Assembly: GCA_020073385.1 (NCBI GenBank)
Contig: JAIQFH010000018.1
Location: forward strand, 1-64,000
DNA: 64,000 nt
Origin: Terriglobia bacterium
GTDB taxonomy: Bacteria > Acidobacteriota > Terriglobia > Terriglobales > Acidobacteriaceae
Reading direction: 5' to 3'
Shown: piece after piece, positions 28,169 through 38,103 of the stretch
How the letters are laid out: each line of letters opens with the position of its first letter
Numbering within the stretch: the first letter of the stretch is position 1
Translations under genes and position numbers: made by a program
Notes under the pieces: generated by a model
Seen by the model: the letters and a program-made list of their open reading frames with translations, nothing else
Databases searched by the model: none
What the model was told of the DNA's origin: nothing

Positions 28169-29740
28169 TCATAGCCGGCTGCGCCAGAGCGTCCCGGTTG
28201 CGCGCAGTGCTCCGCGCAGACGCGCGGTCAAATTGCTGGCGAATTGCATATCCAGGAAGCCTTCCATCTGGCGACGGAAATCCTCGCCATATCCGTGCCA
28301 CCAGACTTTCTTCATCCCCGGCAAGCGGTCGGTATCCAGATATTTCACGCGCACCATCTCCTCTAGTCCGAAGCGCCCGTGAGTACGGCCCACACCGCTG
28401 GCCTTCACACCGCCGTGCGGAGCCTCGCTGATGCCGAAGCACGAAATCACATCGTTGACCATGACCGTGCCGGCATGAATGCGGCGGGCCACGCGCTCTC
28501 CGCGTTTCGGATCGCGCGTCCACACGCTGGCGGCCAATCCATATTCAGAATCGTTGGCCAGGCCTACAGCCTCGTCGACGTCGTTGCACGCCATCACCGG
28601 CAGCACGGGACCGAATGTTTCTTCGCGCATGATGCGCATGTCGTGCGTCACGTCCGCCAATACCGTGGGAGCGTAGTAATTTGGCCCCAACTCGGGCATC
28701 CGCGTACCACCTGTGAGAACCCGCGCTCCGCGTGACTTGGCATCCTCCACGTGCGACTCCACGATCCGGACCTGTCGCTCCTGAATCATCGGCCCCACGT
28801 CGGTGTGTGGATCTATGCCGTTGCCGACGCGCAGTTTCTTCGTCTTCTCCGCACAAGCCTGGGCAAAGGACTCGCACAAGCTACGATGCACGTAGCAACG
28901 CTCGACGGACAGGCAGGCCTGTCCGGCATTGACGAAAGCTCCCCACACTGCGGCACTCGACGCTACATCGACGTCGGCATCATCGAGCACCAGCATAGGA
29001 TCTTTCCCGCCCAGTTCGAGCACCACCGGAAGCAAGCGATCGGCCGCTGCGGCCGCGATCCGCTTTCCTGTACCAACGCTTCCGGTGAACACGAGCTTGT
29101 TGATGGGCGAATGCACCAGAGCCGCTCCGGCCGGCCCCTCGCCCACCACCACCTGAAACACATCCTCAGGCACACCGGCCGCATGCAGCAGCGAGGCCAA
29201 TTCCAGCGCTACCAGCGGCGTCAGCTCCGAAGGTTTTAGCACCACGGCGTTTCCCGCGACCAGCGCCGCCAGCGTCTCCGTCGCGGGAATCGAAAACGGA
29301 TAGTTCCACGGCGAGATGATTCCGATGACCCCGTGCGGTTCGCGCACCAGCCATCCGCGCTTCAGCTTGGTGACCAGATTGCCGTGAGGTACGGGTTCAT
29401 CGCGCAGCAGACTGAATGCGTTGTGAATGAGGAATCGCGCGGCGTCAAGAACGACGAGCACCTCGGTGACGAGCGCCTCCGCCAGAGGCTTCCCCACTTC
29501 CCGTGTAATCGCTGCCGCGACCTCTGACTTCCTCGCATAAAGATTCCGCTGAAACTCGCGCAAGACGGCGATGCGCTGCTCCAGACCGAGATCGGCCCAA
29601 GCAGACTGCGCAATATGCGCACGCTCCACAGCGGCCAGAACTTCACTCTCGTCCGCACACTCCAATTCGCGCAAGATCTCGCCGGTCGCTGGGTTCACCG
29701 ACACAATCTTCCCTACACCGACTTGTAGCTCACTCGCCAT
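28169..29740 (-). CDS. Aldehyde dehydrogenase family protein
   Basis: ISPWNYPFSIPATETLAALVAGNAVVLKPSE, VLELGGKDPMLV, FVNAGQACLSVER, REETFGPVLPV. Confidence 0.95.
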   Translation of the reverse strand: MASELQVGVGKIVSVNPATGEILRELECADESEVLAAVERAHIAQSAWADLGLEQRIAVLREFQRNLYARKSEVAAAITREVGKPLAEALVTEVLVVLDAARFLIHNAFSLLRDEPVPHGNLVTKLKRGWLVREPHGVIGIISPWNYPFSIPATETLAALVAGNAVVLKPSELTPLVALELASLLHAAGVPEDVFQVVVGEGPAGAALVHSPINKLVFTGSVGTGKRIAAAAADRLLPVVLELGGKDPMLVLDDADVDVASSAAVWGAFVNAGQACLSVERCYVHRSLCESFAQACAEKTKKLRVGNGIDPHTDVGPMIQERQVRIVESHVEDAKSRGARVLTGGTRMPELGPNYYAPTVLADVTHDMRIMREETFGPVLPVMACNDVDEAVGLANDSEYGLAASVWTRDPKRGERVARRIHAGTVMVNDVISCFGISEAPHGGVKASGVGRTHGRFGLEEMVRVKYLDTDRLPGMKKVWWHGYGEDFRRQMEGFLDMQFASNLTARLRGALRATGTLWRSRL

Positions 29741-29850
29741 GAAGTAATGGTATTCCCCAGAAGCGTAGCTGGCTACGTTTCTTGTCTGGAGTCTTCTTCA
29801 CGGAAAAAGTCGATTACTGGATTATGTGTGGAGGATTGTCTGGGAAGAAT

Positions 29851-30028
29851 GTGGGGACAGCCGCCTTCGGCTGTCCGTCGCCCGAAGGGCGACTGTTTTT
29901 GCCTACGCTGCTGTCATGAAAGCGAGTCATTTCCACTTGATATGTCCGTCATCCCAGGACTGAATTTCGCAGCAGGGGGCAAAGACCGCCGCTCGCGCGG
30001 CCAGACAGCCGAAGGCGGCTGTCTCCAC
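29851..30028 (+). repeat. 178-bp composite palindromic (REP/BIME-like) element, copy 1
   Basis: GTGGGGACAGCCGCCTTCGGCTGTCCGTCGCCCGAAGGGCGACTGTTTTTGCC ... GGCAAAGACCGCCGCTCGCGCGGCCAGACAGCCGAAGGCGGCTGTCTCCAC. Confidence 0.92.
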
Positions 30029-30126
30029 AAAATTCTTCAGATCTTTCGGAGTGTCGAGCAAGAGTCTTCAGGAGCCCGTCAAGCCGTGCCCTTTCAAGGC
30101 CGATTTATGAGGTGCCCGCATGGCCT

Positions 30127-30933
30127 CTAGTAATCAACTTCGACCAGATACAGCCCCGCCGCGGGTGCGGTCGCCCCAGCCGCCGACCGGTTGCGTGCTT
30201 CCAGAATGCGCGTGACATCGTCGGACTGCAGCGTGCCGCGCCCCACCAGAATGAACGTTCCAACCAGATTCCGGACCATGTGGTGCAGAAATCCGGAGCC
30301 GCTCACGGTATAGACCAATTCCTCTCTCACGCGTTCCCAAGCTGAAGAAAAGATCGTCCGAACATTCGAGGCGGGCTCGCCCTCCCGTCCGCGCTCCGGA
30401 TCGACCGCAGCAAAAGAAGTGAAATCGTGCTCCCCGATGATCAAGCCGGCGGCACCGATCATTGCTTCCTCGTTGAGCGGGTACGGGTAGTGCCACACGT
30501 AGCGCGCCAGAAATGGCGGACAGATCGGCTCTCGATAAATCCGGTACCGATAAGTCTTCCCTCGCGCCGAATGACGCGCATGAAACTCCGCCGGCATTTC
30601 TTTTACGTCGAGCACCCGCACCGAGGCCGGCAGAATATCGTTCAGAGCCTTCAGAAAATTCTCGGTGGGGACCGACGACGATGTGACAAATGTCATAACC
30701 TGTGCCAGCGAGTGCACTCCCGCGTCGGTGCGGCCCGAGCCCTGCGGCAATACCTTTTCGCCAGTGATTCGTCCAATGGCTGAGGCGAGTGTCCCCTGCA
30801 CCGTCACTGCGTCAGGCTGCACCTGCCATCCGGAGAATTCCGCCCCATCATAGGAGAGGATCAATTTGAGATTGCGCCGGCGAACTTTAGAGTCCGGCGG
30901 AACCTTCGAATCATCGAAATCATTTAAATCCAT
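30127..30933 (-). CDS. truA: tRNA pseudouridine(38-40) synthase TruA
   Basis: LILSYDGAEFSGWQVQPDAVTVQGTL, GSGRTDAGVHSLAQV, GSGFLHHMVRNLVGTFI. Confidence 0.95.
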   Translation of the reverse strand: MDLNDFDDSKVPPDSKVRRRNLKLILSYDGAEFSGWQVQPDAVTVQGTLASAIGRITGEKVLPQGSGRTDAGVHSLAQVMTFVTSSSVPTENFLKALNDILPASVRVLDVKEMPAEFHARHSARGKTYRYRIYREPICPPFLARYVWHYPYPLNEEAMIGAAGLIIGEHDFTSFAAVDPERGREGEPASNVRTIFSSAWERVREELVYTVSGSGFLHHMVRNLVGTFILVGRGTLQSDDVTRILEARNRSAAGATAPAAGLYLVEVDY

Positions 30934-31245
30934 GCAGGCGATCCCGTTAAACGGATGGAGCGGAAGCGATTTCGTGTTTCGGTCAGCTATACTAAACGGT
31001 TTCCACAGAAACCTGGCTTCGATCTTGGACACTCCGGTCGAAGCTCGGCCTCGAAACGCTGCAGTCCGCAAAACCGAAGGCAACAAGGAAGGTCCTTGTT
31101 TGTCCAGCTTTCCGGAACCTTCCGCCGCTCCTTTGCGTACCAATGCCTGAGTAGGGATTTGTTTCAGGAAGACTGCAGCGGGCAGAACCTGTTTTTTTCG
31201 TAACCAAGCCTTAATCAATATGGTTTTACGATCGGAGATGAGTAG

Positions 31246-33309
31246 ATGCCATTTGCACGTATAACCTCGACCATCCGGCTCGCCGCCACCGCAAGTCTAT
31301 TCACAACGCTGACCATGGCCTGTTGGGCGCAGGAACCGCCCGCCGCGCCGACGCCGCAGAATACTCCGGAAGCCAAGCCAGTTCCGGCGCTGAACTATAG
31401 CAAGCCGGTGAAGCACTTTCCCAACCCCATCGGCCCGTATACGCCGCGCCAGGTGGATGCGCCAAACCTGGCCAACACGGCGCGGATCGACTCTCTGATG
31501 CACGAGGGCAAGCTATACCTGTCGCTGAATGACGCGATCGCCCTTGCTTTGGAGAACAATCTCGATATCGCAATCGCGCGCTATAACTTGAACATCGCCG
31601 ATACAGACGTGCTGCGGGCCAAGGCCGGCGCGAACATTCTGGGCGTGAATGTCGGCATCGTGCAGAACACTCCCGGCGGCGGAGTTGGCGGAATCGGAAC
31701 CCAGGTTGGCTCCGGTACCGGCGGCACGACTTTGGGAGCCGGAGGGGCCGGTGCTGGAGCCGGTGGGATCGTCGCCTCAACAGCCGGCGGTCTTTTCGGT
31801 CCGCTCATCACCAGTTTTGATCCAGTCCTCACCGGGACGTTCCAGAGCGATCACTCCAGTTTTATTCCGACCAGTCCATTTCAGGGAAGCTACCAGGGAA
31901 CTACAACCGCGAACTTCCAATACATCCAGGGTTTTCAATGGGGAACCAATCTCTCCGTCGGTTTCAATAACACTCGAATCACAAGCAACAGCGCTTTCCA
32001 GTCCGTAAGCCCAGCCCTCAACTCCGGTTTCCAGTTCAGGCTCACCCAACACTTGTTGCAGGGCTTCGGCCTTCCAGCCAACACTCGCTTCATCCGCATC
32101 GCGAAGAATAACCGTGAGCTCTCGGATGTCGCGTTCCGGCTACAGATCATCACCTCGGTCGATCAGATCGAGAACATGTATTGGGACCTGGTCTATGCCT
32201 ACGAAAACCTTCGGGTGAAGCAGGAATCGTTGACCTTCTCGCAGAAGACTCTTTCTGACACGAAGAAGCAGGTGGAGATCGGCAGCCTTGCTCCGATTGA
32301 AGCTGTCCGGGCCCAGAGTACGGTTGCGGCTGATGAGCAGGCGCTTACGGTTGCAAAGACGAATCTTCAGTTGCAGCAGTTGATCATGAAGAACGCGCTC
32401 AGCCGCACTCTGCATGATCCCGTCCTCGCCAACGCCGATGTGATTCCGACTTCCACGATGGAAGTTCCGGAGAACGAGCAGGTCCAGCCAACGGAAGAAC
32501 TGGTCAACGAGGCGCTCCGTCACCGCGCAGAGCTGGTGGAGTCGCGGATCCAGCTGAACAGCCAGGAGATGAGCAACAAAGCTTTGCGCAGCTCTTTGCT
32601 GCCAACGCTGGATGTTTTTGCCTACTACGGCGGCTCAGGACTGGGCGGGTCGCAGAATCCAGCGAGTGTTTGTCAGGACCCCACGACACAGCAGTTCTGC
32701 GCAACGGCCAATCCAGATCCAAACCTCAGCCAGTTTCCGCTGGCTCCTTCGGTAGGCTATACCGACACCCTGCACCAGCTCGTCACCTCCGCCGCTCCTG
32801 ATAAAGGTGTTGGCCTGCAGTTGAACATCCCTCTGCGAAACCGCGCCGCCCAGGCGGTTCAGATTCGCGGCCAGTTGGAATACCGGCAGGCGCAGATGGC
32901 GCTCCAGCAGACCGAGAACCGAGTCAGCATCGAAGTTCGCCAGGCCCAGTTCGCGGTCGAGCAAAACCGTGCCAGCGTGGCATCGGCTCAGGCTGCCGTC
33001 GACTATGCGCGTCAGTCGCTGGATGCCGAGCAGAAGAAATATCAATTCGGCACTTCGACCACCACTGCGGTCCTGCAGACTCGCAGCGCGCTGGCGACGG
33101 CCGAATCGACGCTGATGTCGGCGATGGCTGCCTATGAAAAATCGCGGGTTGAACTGGAACGCTCTACTGGCACGCTGCTCGACAAGAACAGCATCAGCAT
33201 CGACGACGCCGCACGCGGCCAGGTCACGCGCATGCCCAACGTTCCATATGTTGCACCACGCAAGGAACTGCCGACCGCCACTCCAACGGCGCAACCACAA
33301 CAACAATAG
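31246..33309 (+). CDS. TolC-family outer-membrane efflux protein, paralog 1
   Basis: Signal peptide; SLNDAIALALENNLDIAIARYNLNIADTDVLRAKA; paired coiled-coil repeats. Confidence 0.93.
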   Translation: MPFARITSTIRLAATASLFTTLTMACWAQEPPAAPTPQNTPEAKPVPALNYSKPVKHFPNPIGPYTPRQVDAPNLANTARIDSLMHEGKLYLSLNDAIALALENNLDIAIARYNLNIADTDVLRAKAGANILGVNVGIVQNTPGGGVGGIGTQVGSGTGGTTLGAGGAGAGAGGIVASTAGGLFGPLITSFDPVLTGTFQSDHSSFIPTSPFQGSYQGTTTANFQYIQGFQWGTNLSVGFNNTRITSNSAFQSVSPALNSGFQFRLTQHLLQGFGLPANTRFIRIAKNNRELSDVAFRLQIITSVDQIENMYWDLVYAYENLRVKQESLTFSQKTLSDTKKQVEIGSLAPIEAVRAQSTVAADEQALTVAKTNLQLQQLIMKNALSRTLHDPVLANADVIPTSTMEVPENEQVQPTEELVNEALRHRAELVESRIQLNSQEMSNKALRSSLLPTLDVFAYYGGSGLGGSQNPASVCQDPTTQQFCATANPDPNLSQFPLAPSVGYTDTLHQLVTSAAPDKGVGLQLNIPLRNRAAQAVQIRGQLEYRQAQMALQQTENRVSIEVRQAQFAVEQNRASVASAQAAVDYARQSLDAEQKKYQFGTSTTTAVLQTRSALATAESTLMSAMAAYEKSRVELERSTGTLLDKNSISIDDAARGQVTRMPNVPYVAPRKELPTATPTAQPQQQ

Positions 33310-33327
33310 ACTTGCTTCGCAAACTCG

Positions 33328-33360
33328 AACGCCGCTGTGCCAGCACAGCGGCGTTTTCTT
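33328..33360 (+). terminator. Rho-independent terminator after TolC paralog 1
   Basis: CGCCGCTGTGC-CA-GCACAGCGGCG perfect 11-bp stem followed by TTTTCTTT. Confidence 0.9.
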
Positions 33361-33513
33361 TGCCTCACAATTCTTTACAATCGTCGACACCTCGCTGCAA
33401 ACTTCTGCCGCTAAGATGAAGAGACGCTTTTTTGCGTTCTGCATCCAACTTTGCGTTTTCTGATTTCTGATCGTGCAATGCTTTGCCTTATTTTTAGCCG
33501 CAAGGAGAAGCTC

Positions 33514-35613
33514 ATGTCCCTTCCGCGTCTGATTTCTACTTTCAGGTTGGCAGTGCGGCATTCCGCCGTTGTTCTTCTGATCGCAACCGTACCGCTCTCG
33601 CTCGCGGCGCAACAAAGCTCGCCTGCGGCAGCGTCGCAGTCAGCGCCTCCTGCCACGCCGCCTGCACAGGCTCATCCAGTCCATCTCATCGACTATTCGG
33701 AGCCGCGGTCGGCCTTCCCTCATGTGCTGCAGCCGTATTTGCCGCGTGAACTGGCGCAGCCATCTTTTGGAAATTCGTCGCGCATCGATTCGCTGATGCG
33801 CGATGGCAAGATCTATCTCTCGATCGATGACGCGATCGCCCTGGCGCTGGAGAACAACCTCGACCTCGAACTCGCCCGTTACAACCTGAACATCGCCGAC
33901 GCCGACCTGCTCCGGGCCAAGTCAGGCGCCAATATTCTGGGCGTGAATACAGGTATCGTGCAGAACACCCCCGGAGGCGGCGTGGGTGGACTCGGCGGCA
34001 CGGTCGGCTCAGGAACCGGCGGAACGACCGTCGCGGCGGGCGGCGTGGGTACCGGCACCAACGGTCTGGTGAGTTCGACTCTCGGTGTGGGGTCCCCCAT
34101 CACCAGCTTCGACCCGCTGCTGACAAGCTCACTACAGCTTGACAAGAACGAGACGGCATCCACCAACGTATTCAGCCCGGCGCCTGGAGGGATCGTTGCG
34201 CAAAATACCTACACTGCGAATTTTGCCTATACGCAAGGATTTCATTGGGGAACCACGTTGACTGCGGGCTTCAACAATACCCACCTGGCGACCAACAGCA
34301 CCGTGAGCCTTTTGGCTCCACAACTGGGATCAAACTTTCAATTTCGGATCACGCAAAACCTGTTGCAAGGCTTTGGGTCGTTGCCGAACATGCGATTCAT
34401 TCGCATTGCAAAAAACAACCGCGAGATCTCCGACGTCGCCTTCCGCCTGCAGGTCATTACCACGATCGACCAGATTGAAAACATGTACTGGGATCTTGTG
34501 TACGCATTCGAAAATGTTCGCGTGCAACAGGAGTCTCTCACCTACGCGCAGAAGGCCCTTGACGACACGAAACGCCAGGCCCAGGTTGGCACGGTGCCGC
34601 CCATTCAAGTGGTGAGCGCGCAGAGCATAGTTGCCACCGACCAGCAGAATCTGATTGTGGCGCAGAACAATCTGCAACTGCAGCAACTGTTGATGAAGAA
34701 TGGGCTGAGCCGCAGTATTGAGGATCCGGTGCTGGCCGAAGCTGACGTGATTCCCACCTCCATCATGCAGGTGCCGCAGGAAGAAACGGTCACTCCCATC
34801 CAGGACTTGATCAACGACGCGCTGCAACATCGAGCCGAACTGGTAGAGACGCGCATTGATCTGAACTCGCGCGACATCAACAATCGCGCCGTGAGGAACT
34901 CCATGCTGCCCACTCTCGATGCGTTTGCTTATTACGGAGGTTCCGGTGTGGGCGGAGATTTGAATTCGCAGTGTACATTCCAAGGCAACTCATGCTCACC
35001 TCCTCCCATATTTCACGGTGCGAATTCTGTGAGCTACGGCGGAACGCTCAATCAACTGGTGAACGGAACCGCACCCGACAGAGGAATCGGCCTCTCACTG
35101 AATATTCCGATTCGCAACCGGTTGGCGCAGTCGAACCAGGTCCGCGCGCAACTGGAATACCGCCAGGCGCAGGTACGCCAGCATCAGCTTGAAAATCAGG
35201 TGCGGATCGAAGTGCGCAACGCGCAATTCGATGTGAAACAGAATCGGACCGCGGTGCAGGCGGCTCAGTCCGCAGTCGATCTGGCTCGGCAGACTCTGGA
35301 CGCGGATCAGCAGAAGTTGAAGGTAGGACTCACCACGCAGACGGCCATCCTGCAAGATGCGGCGACGCTGACGACTGGAGAGTCGAACCTGGTTTCAGCG
35401 AAGGCAGCGTACGAAAAGTCTCGTCTCGAACTCGACCGCGCGACGGGACTGTTGCTGGAACATGCCGGCATCGATATCGCCGACGCCACCCGAGGCCAGG
35501 TCACGCACTTGCCGAACGTGCCGTATGTGGCTCCGCGTCCGGACGTGCAACCCGGAGTGCAGCCGAGTGCGCCGTCGGCATCGATTCAGCCGGTTCAATC
35601 CGGAGGGCAGTAG
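33514..35613 (+). CDS. TolC-family outer-membrane efflux protein, paralog 2
   Basis: Same architecture and Gly-rich insertion as paralog 1; AAGGAGAAG upstream of ATG 33514. Confidence 0.93.
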   Translation: MSLPRLISTFRLAVRHSAVVLLIATVPLSLAAQQSSPAAASQSAPPATPPAQAHPVHLIDYSEPRSAFPHVLQPYLPRELAQPSFGNSSRIDSLMRDGKIYLSIDDAIALALENNLDLELARYNLNIADADLLRAKSGANILGVNTGIVQNTPGGGVGGLGGTVGSGTGGTTVAAGGVGTGTNGLVSSTLGVGSPITSFDPLLTSSLQLDKNETASTNVFSPAPGGIVAQNTYTANFAYTQGFHWGTTLTAGFNNTHLATNSTVSLLAPQLGSNFQFRITQNLLQGFGSLPNMRFIRIAKNNREISDVAFRLQVITTIDQIENMYWDLVYAFENVRVQQESLTYAQKALDDTKRQAQVGTVPPIQVVSAQSIVATDQQNLIVAQNNLQLQQLLMKNGLSRSIEDPVLAEADVIPTSIMQVPQEETVTPIQDLINDALQHRAELVETRIDLNSRDINNRAVRNSMLPTLDAFAYYGGSGVGGDLNSQCTFQGNSCSPPPIFHGANSVSYGGTLNQLVNGTAPDRGIGLSLNIPIRNRLAQSNQVRAQLEYRQAQVRQHQLENQVRIEVRNAQFDVKQNRTAVQAAQSAVDLARQTLDADQQKLKVGLTTQTAILQDAATLTTGESNLVSAKAAYEKSRLELDRATGLLLEHAGIDIADATRGQVTHLPNVPYVAPRPDVQPGVQPSAPSASIQPVQSGGQ

Positions 35614-35628
35614 TTCCCGGTTTTCTCA

Positions 35629-35725
35629 GCGCCCTCTGCGGTGTTTCTCGGCGATCTCTGCGGTTCAAGCTTCTTACCGCCGAGAGCGCGGAGAACTGTC
35701 GCGGAGAGCGCAGAGAAACTCGCGC
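35629..35725. repeat. CTCTGCGGTT-type imperfect hairpin repeat, copy 1
   Basis: CTCAGCGCCCTCTGCGGTGTTTCTCGGCGATCTCTGCGGTTCAAGC / TACCGCCGAGAGCGCGGAGAACTGTCGCGGAGAGCGCAGAG. Confidence 0.8.
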
Positions 35726-35755
35726 CCTCAGATCGCCTGATACACTACGCTGCAA

Positions 35756-37084
35756 ATGGAGACGCGGGAGAGCGGCGCTTCAGTGCCGCGTGAGCGATCA
35801 GAAAAAGAACGGGGCTTCAGCCCGCGGCGTGGGCTTCCACGATTCTTCTTGTGGCTTCTGCCCCTCTCGTTCGCACTGCAAGTCGCGTCGATCGGAGTTT
35901 TTCATCAATATCGAACTCGTCCCGGCCATGACTATTTCGAGTTCGGATGGGAGATGGGCCGCATCGGCCGCTCCATCGCCATGGGGCAAGGCTTCAACAG
36001 TCCCTATGACGGCAACACCGGACCGACTGCGTGGGAACCGCCACTCTATCCATTTCTGATCGGCGGAGTTTTCAAGGTGTTCGGGATCTATACGCGCGCA
36101 TCGGCATGGGTGCTGCTGAGCATCAATAGCCTTTTCGCAACGCTCACCTGCATTCCCATTTTTCTCATTGCGCGCAAGACGTTCGGCGAGAACGTCGCGA
36201 AATGGTCGGCCTTTGCGTGGGGACTGAATCCCTACGTGTGGTACTGGTCGATTCACTGGATCTGGGACACGACGTTTACACCTTTCATTCTCGCCTGCGT
36301 GTTCCTGCTGGCGCTGGAACTGCAGGACTGGCCGGGATGGCAAGGCTGGGCGCTGTTCGGCTCGCTCTACGGAATCGGTGCGCTGGCCAATCCCACCATG
36401 CTCACTTTCCTTCCCTTCTGCGGGTTGTGGATCTGGCGGCAGCGTTATCGGCGAAGTCTGGCGTCGATCGGTGGGATCGTGATCGCATCTGTCGTCTTCT
36501 GGACGGCGTTGTCGCCGTGGCTTCTCCGCAACTACGCGGTCTTCGGACACTTCCTGCTTCGCGACGATTTCGGATTGCAATTCCGTTTGGGCAATGGCCC
36601 TTACGCCGAGGGTATGCTGATGCCATACCTGCAACCGCATCACAACAAGCTGGAGTGGGAGAAATTCCGACAGATGGGGGAACTTGCGTACAGCGAGTCG
36701 TGCAAGCAGGAAGCCTTCTCCTGGATTCGCGCACACCCCGGACGATTTGCAGTCATCAGCCTGAAGCGCTTCTTCTATTACTGGAACGGCGTGCCGCGAG
36801 AGACTAACAGTGTTTCGCCAGTGGACTTCCGCACGTCGGGTTTTCTGGCAACGTCGGTCTTGGGACTGTGGGGACTCGGCCGCGCTGTGCGCCAGAATCG
36901 GCCGGGTGCATGGCTTTTCGCGGGACTCGTGCTGACGTATCCGACGGTGTATTACTTCGTCTTTCCGCATGCACGCTACCGGCACCCGATTGAGCCGGAA
37001 TTGGTGATCCTGATTGTGTTTCTGATATCAGAAGCGGCAAGACGATCCACTGGGGCTAAAGCCCGCGAGATTGCGAACGGCTGA
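35756..37084 (+). CDS. GT39/ArnT-like membrane glycosyltransferase
   Basis: GHDYFEFGWEMGRIGRSIAMGQGFNSPYDG..TGPTAWEPPLYPFLIGG plus multiple TM helices. Confidence 0.85.
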   Translation: METRESGASVPRERSEKERGFSPRRGLPRFFLWLLPLSFALQVASIGVFHQYRTRPGHDYFEFGWEMGRIGRSIAMGQGFNSPYDGNTGPTAWEPPLYPFLIGGVFKVFGIYTRASAWVLLSINSLFATLTCIPIFLIARKTFGENVAKWSAFAWGLNPYVWYWSIHWIWDTTFTPFILACVFLLALELQDWPGWQGWALFGSLYGIGALANPTMLTFLPFCGLWIWRQRYRRSLASIGGIVIASVVFWTALSPWLLRNYAVFGHFLLRDDFGLQFRLGNGPYAEGMLMPYLQPHHNKLEWEKFRQMGELAYSESCKQEAFSWIRAHPGRFAVISLKRFFYYWNGVPRETNSVSPVDFRTSGFLATSVLGLWGLGRAVRQNRPGAWLFAGLVLTYPTVYYFVFPHARYRHPIEPELVILIVFLISEAARRSTGAKAREIANG

Positions 37085-37162
37085 CGCGGCGCTGAAGCGC
37101 CGCTCTTCCACGGTTGCGGCAGCTTCCCGCCGACGCCATCCAGCTATGAGACAATTCCGAGT

Positions 37163-37252
37163 TCCCTCAGCGTTCTCCGCGGCTTTTCTCGGCGGACTCG
37201 GCGGTTAAACGCTCGAACCGCTGAGATCGCAGAGGAGGTCGCCGAGCACGCA
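37163..37252. repeat. CTCTGCGGTT-type imperfect hairpin repeat, copy 2
   Basis: CCCTCAGCGTTCTCCGCGGCTTTTCTCGGCGGACTCGGCGGTTAAACG / GAACCGCTGAGATCGCAGAGGAGGTCGCCGAGCACGCAG. Confidence 0.75.
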
Positions 37253-37266
37253 GGGGATCCTCAGCC

Positions 37267-38103
37267 ATGCAACTATCCGTCGTCATCATCACGTTCAACG
37301 AAGAAGCGAACATCGGGCGCACACTCGAGAGCGTGCAATCGCTGGTCGCCGACGGCAAAGGAGAGATCATCGTCGTCGACTCCGGCTCAACCGACCGCAC
37401 GGTGGAGATTGCGAAATCGTTCGGCGCGAAGGTGTTCGTGGAGGAATGGAAGGGCTACGCGGCGCAGAAGAATTCGGCGATCGATAAAGCATCAGCCGAG
37501 TGGATCCTGAGTTTGGACGCGGATGAGGAAGTTGACCGTGACTTGCCCGCGCTCATCCTGTATGTAACTTCGGGACCGACACCGCACCCGAGACAAGAAC
37601 TCCTGACTGCGATAGGTGTACCCGTTACTAATGCCGACGTCAATGGCTGCTGGATTCGGCGAAGGAACAAGTTCATGGGCCGATGGATCGAGCACGGCGG
37701 GTTCTGGCCCGATCCTAAGCTCCGGCTATTCCGGCGCGGTGCTGGTCGGTTCGAGAGTCGGCTCGTGCACGAGGACGCTCACGTTGAGGGCAAGGTAGGA
37801 CGCATCCGAAGCGGCGCTCTCATCCACCACTCCTACCCCACCCTCTCCGACTATATAGACCACATGAATCGCTACTCGTCACTAGGGGCGGAGATGGTTG
37901 TGGCCAAGGGCAAAGTTCGATTCAGCTTCATCAACATCGTCCTGCGTCCCGTGTTCACGTTCATCTACAACTATTTCTTCCGCCTCGGATTTCTCGACGG
38001 ACGCGAAGGTCTGCTGCTGCACCTGTACCATGCAGTCTACGTATCGTGGAAGTATGTCAAGGCGTGGGAACTGTCTCGCCAGAAAACCACGTTGTCATCC
38101 TGA
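37267..38103 (+). CDS. Family 2 glycosyltransferase
   Basis: LSVVIITFNEEANIGRTLESVQSL...IIVVDSGSTDRTVEIAKSFGAKV; AQKNSAIDKASAEWILSLDADEEV. Confidence 0.93.
   Translation: MQLSVVIITFNEEANIGRTLESVQSLVADGKGEIIVVDSGSTDRTVEIAKSFGAKVFVEEWKGYAAQKNSAIDKASAEWILSLDADEEVDRDLPALILYVTSGPTPHPRQELLTAIGVPVTNADVNGCWIRRRNKFMGRWIEHGGFWPDPKLRLFRRGAGRFESRLVHEDAHVEGKVGRIRSGALIHHSYPTLSDYIDHMNRYSSLGAEMVVAKGKVRFSFINIVLRPVFTFIYNYFFRLGFLDGREGLLLHLYHAVYVSWKYVKAWELSRQKTTLSS

Noticed and set aside
35798-36985. 395-aa minus-strand ORF
   Set aside because: Antisense shadow of the GT39 gene in high-GC DNA; no domain, no Shine-Dalgarno.
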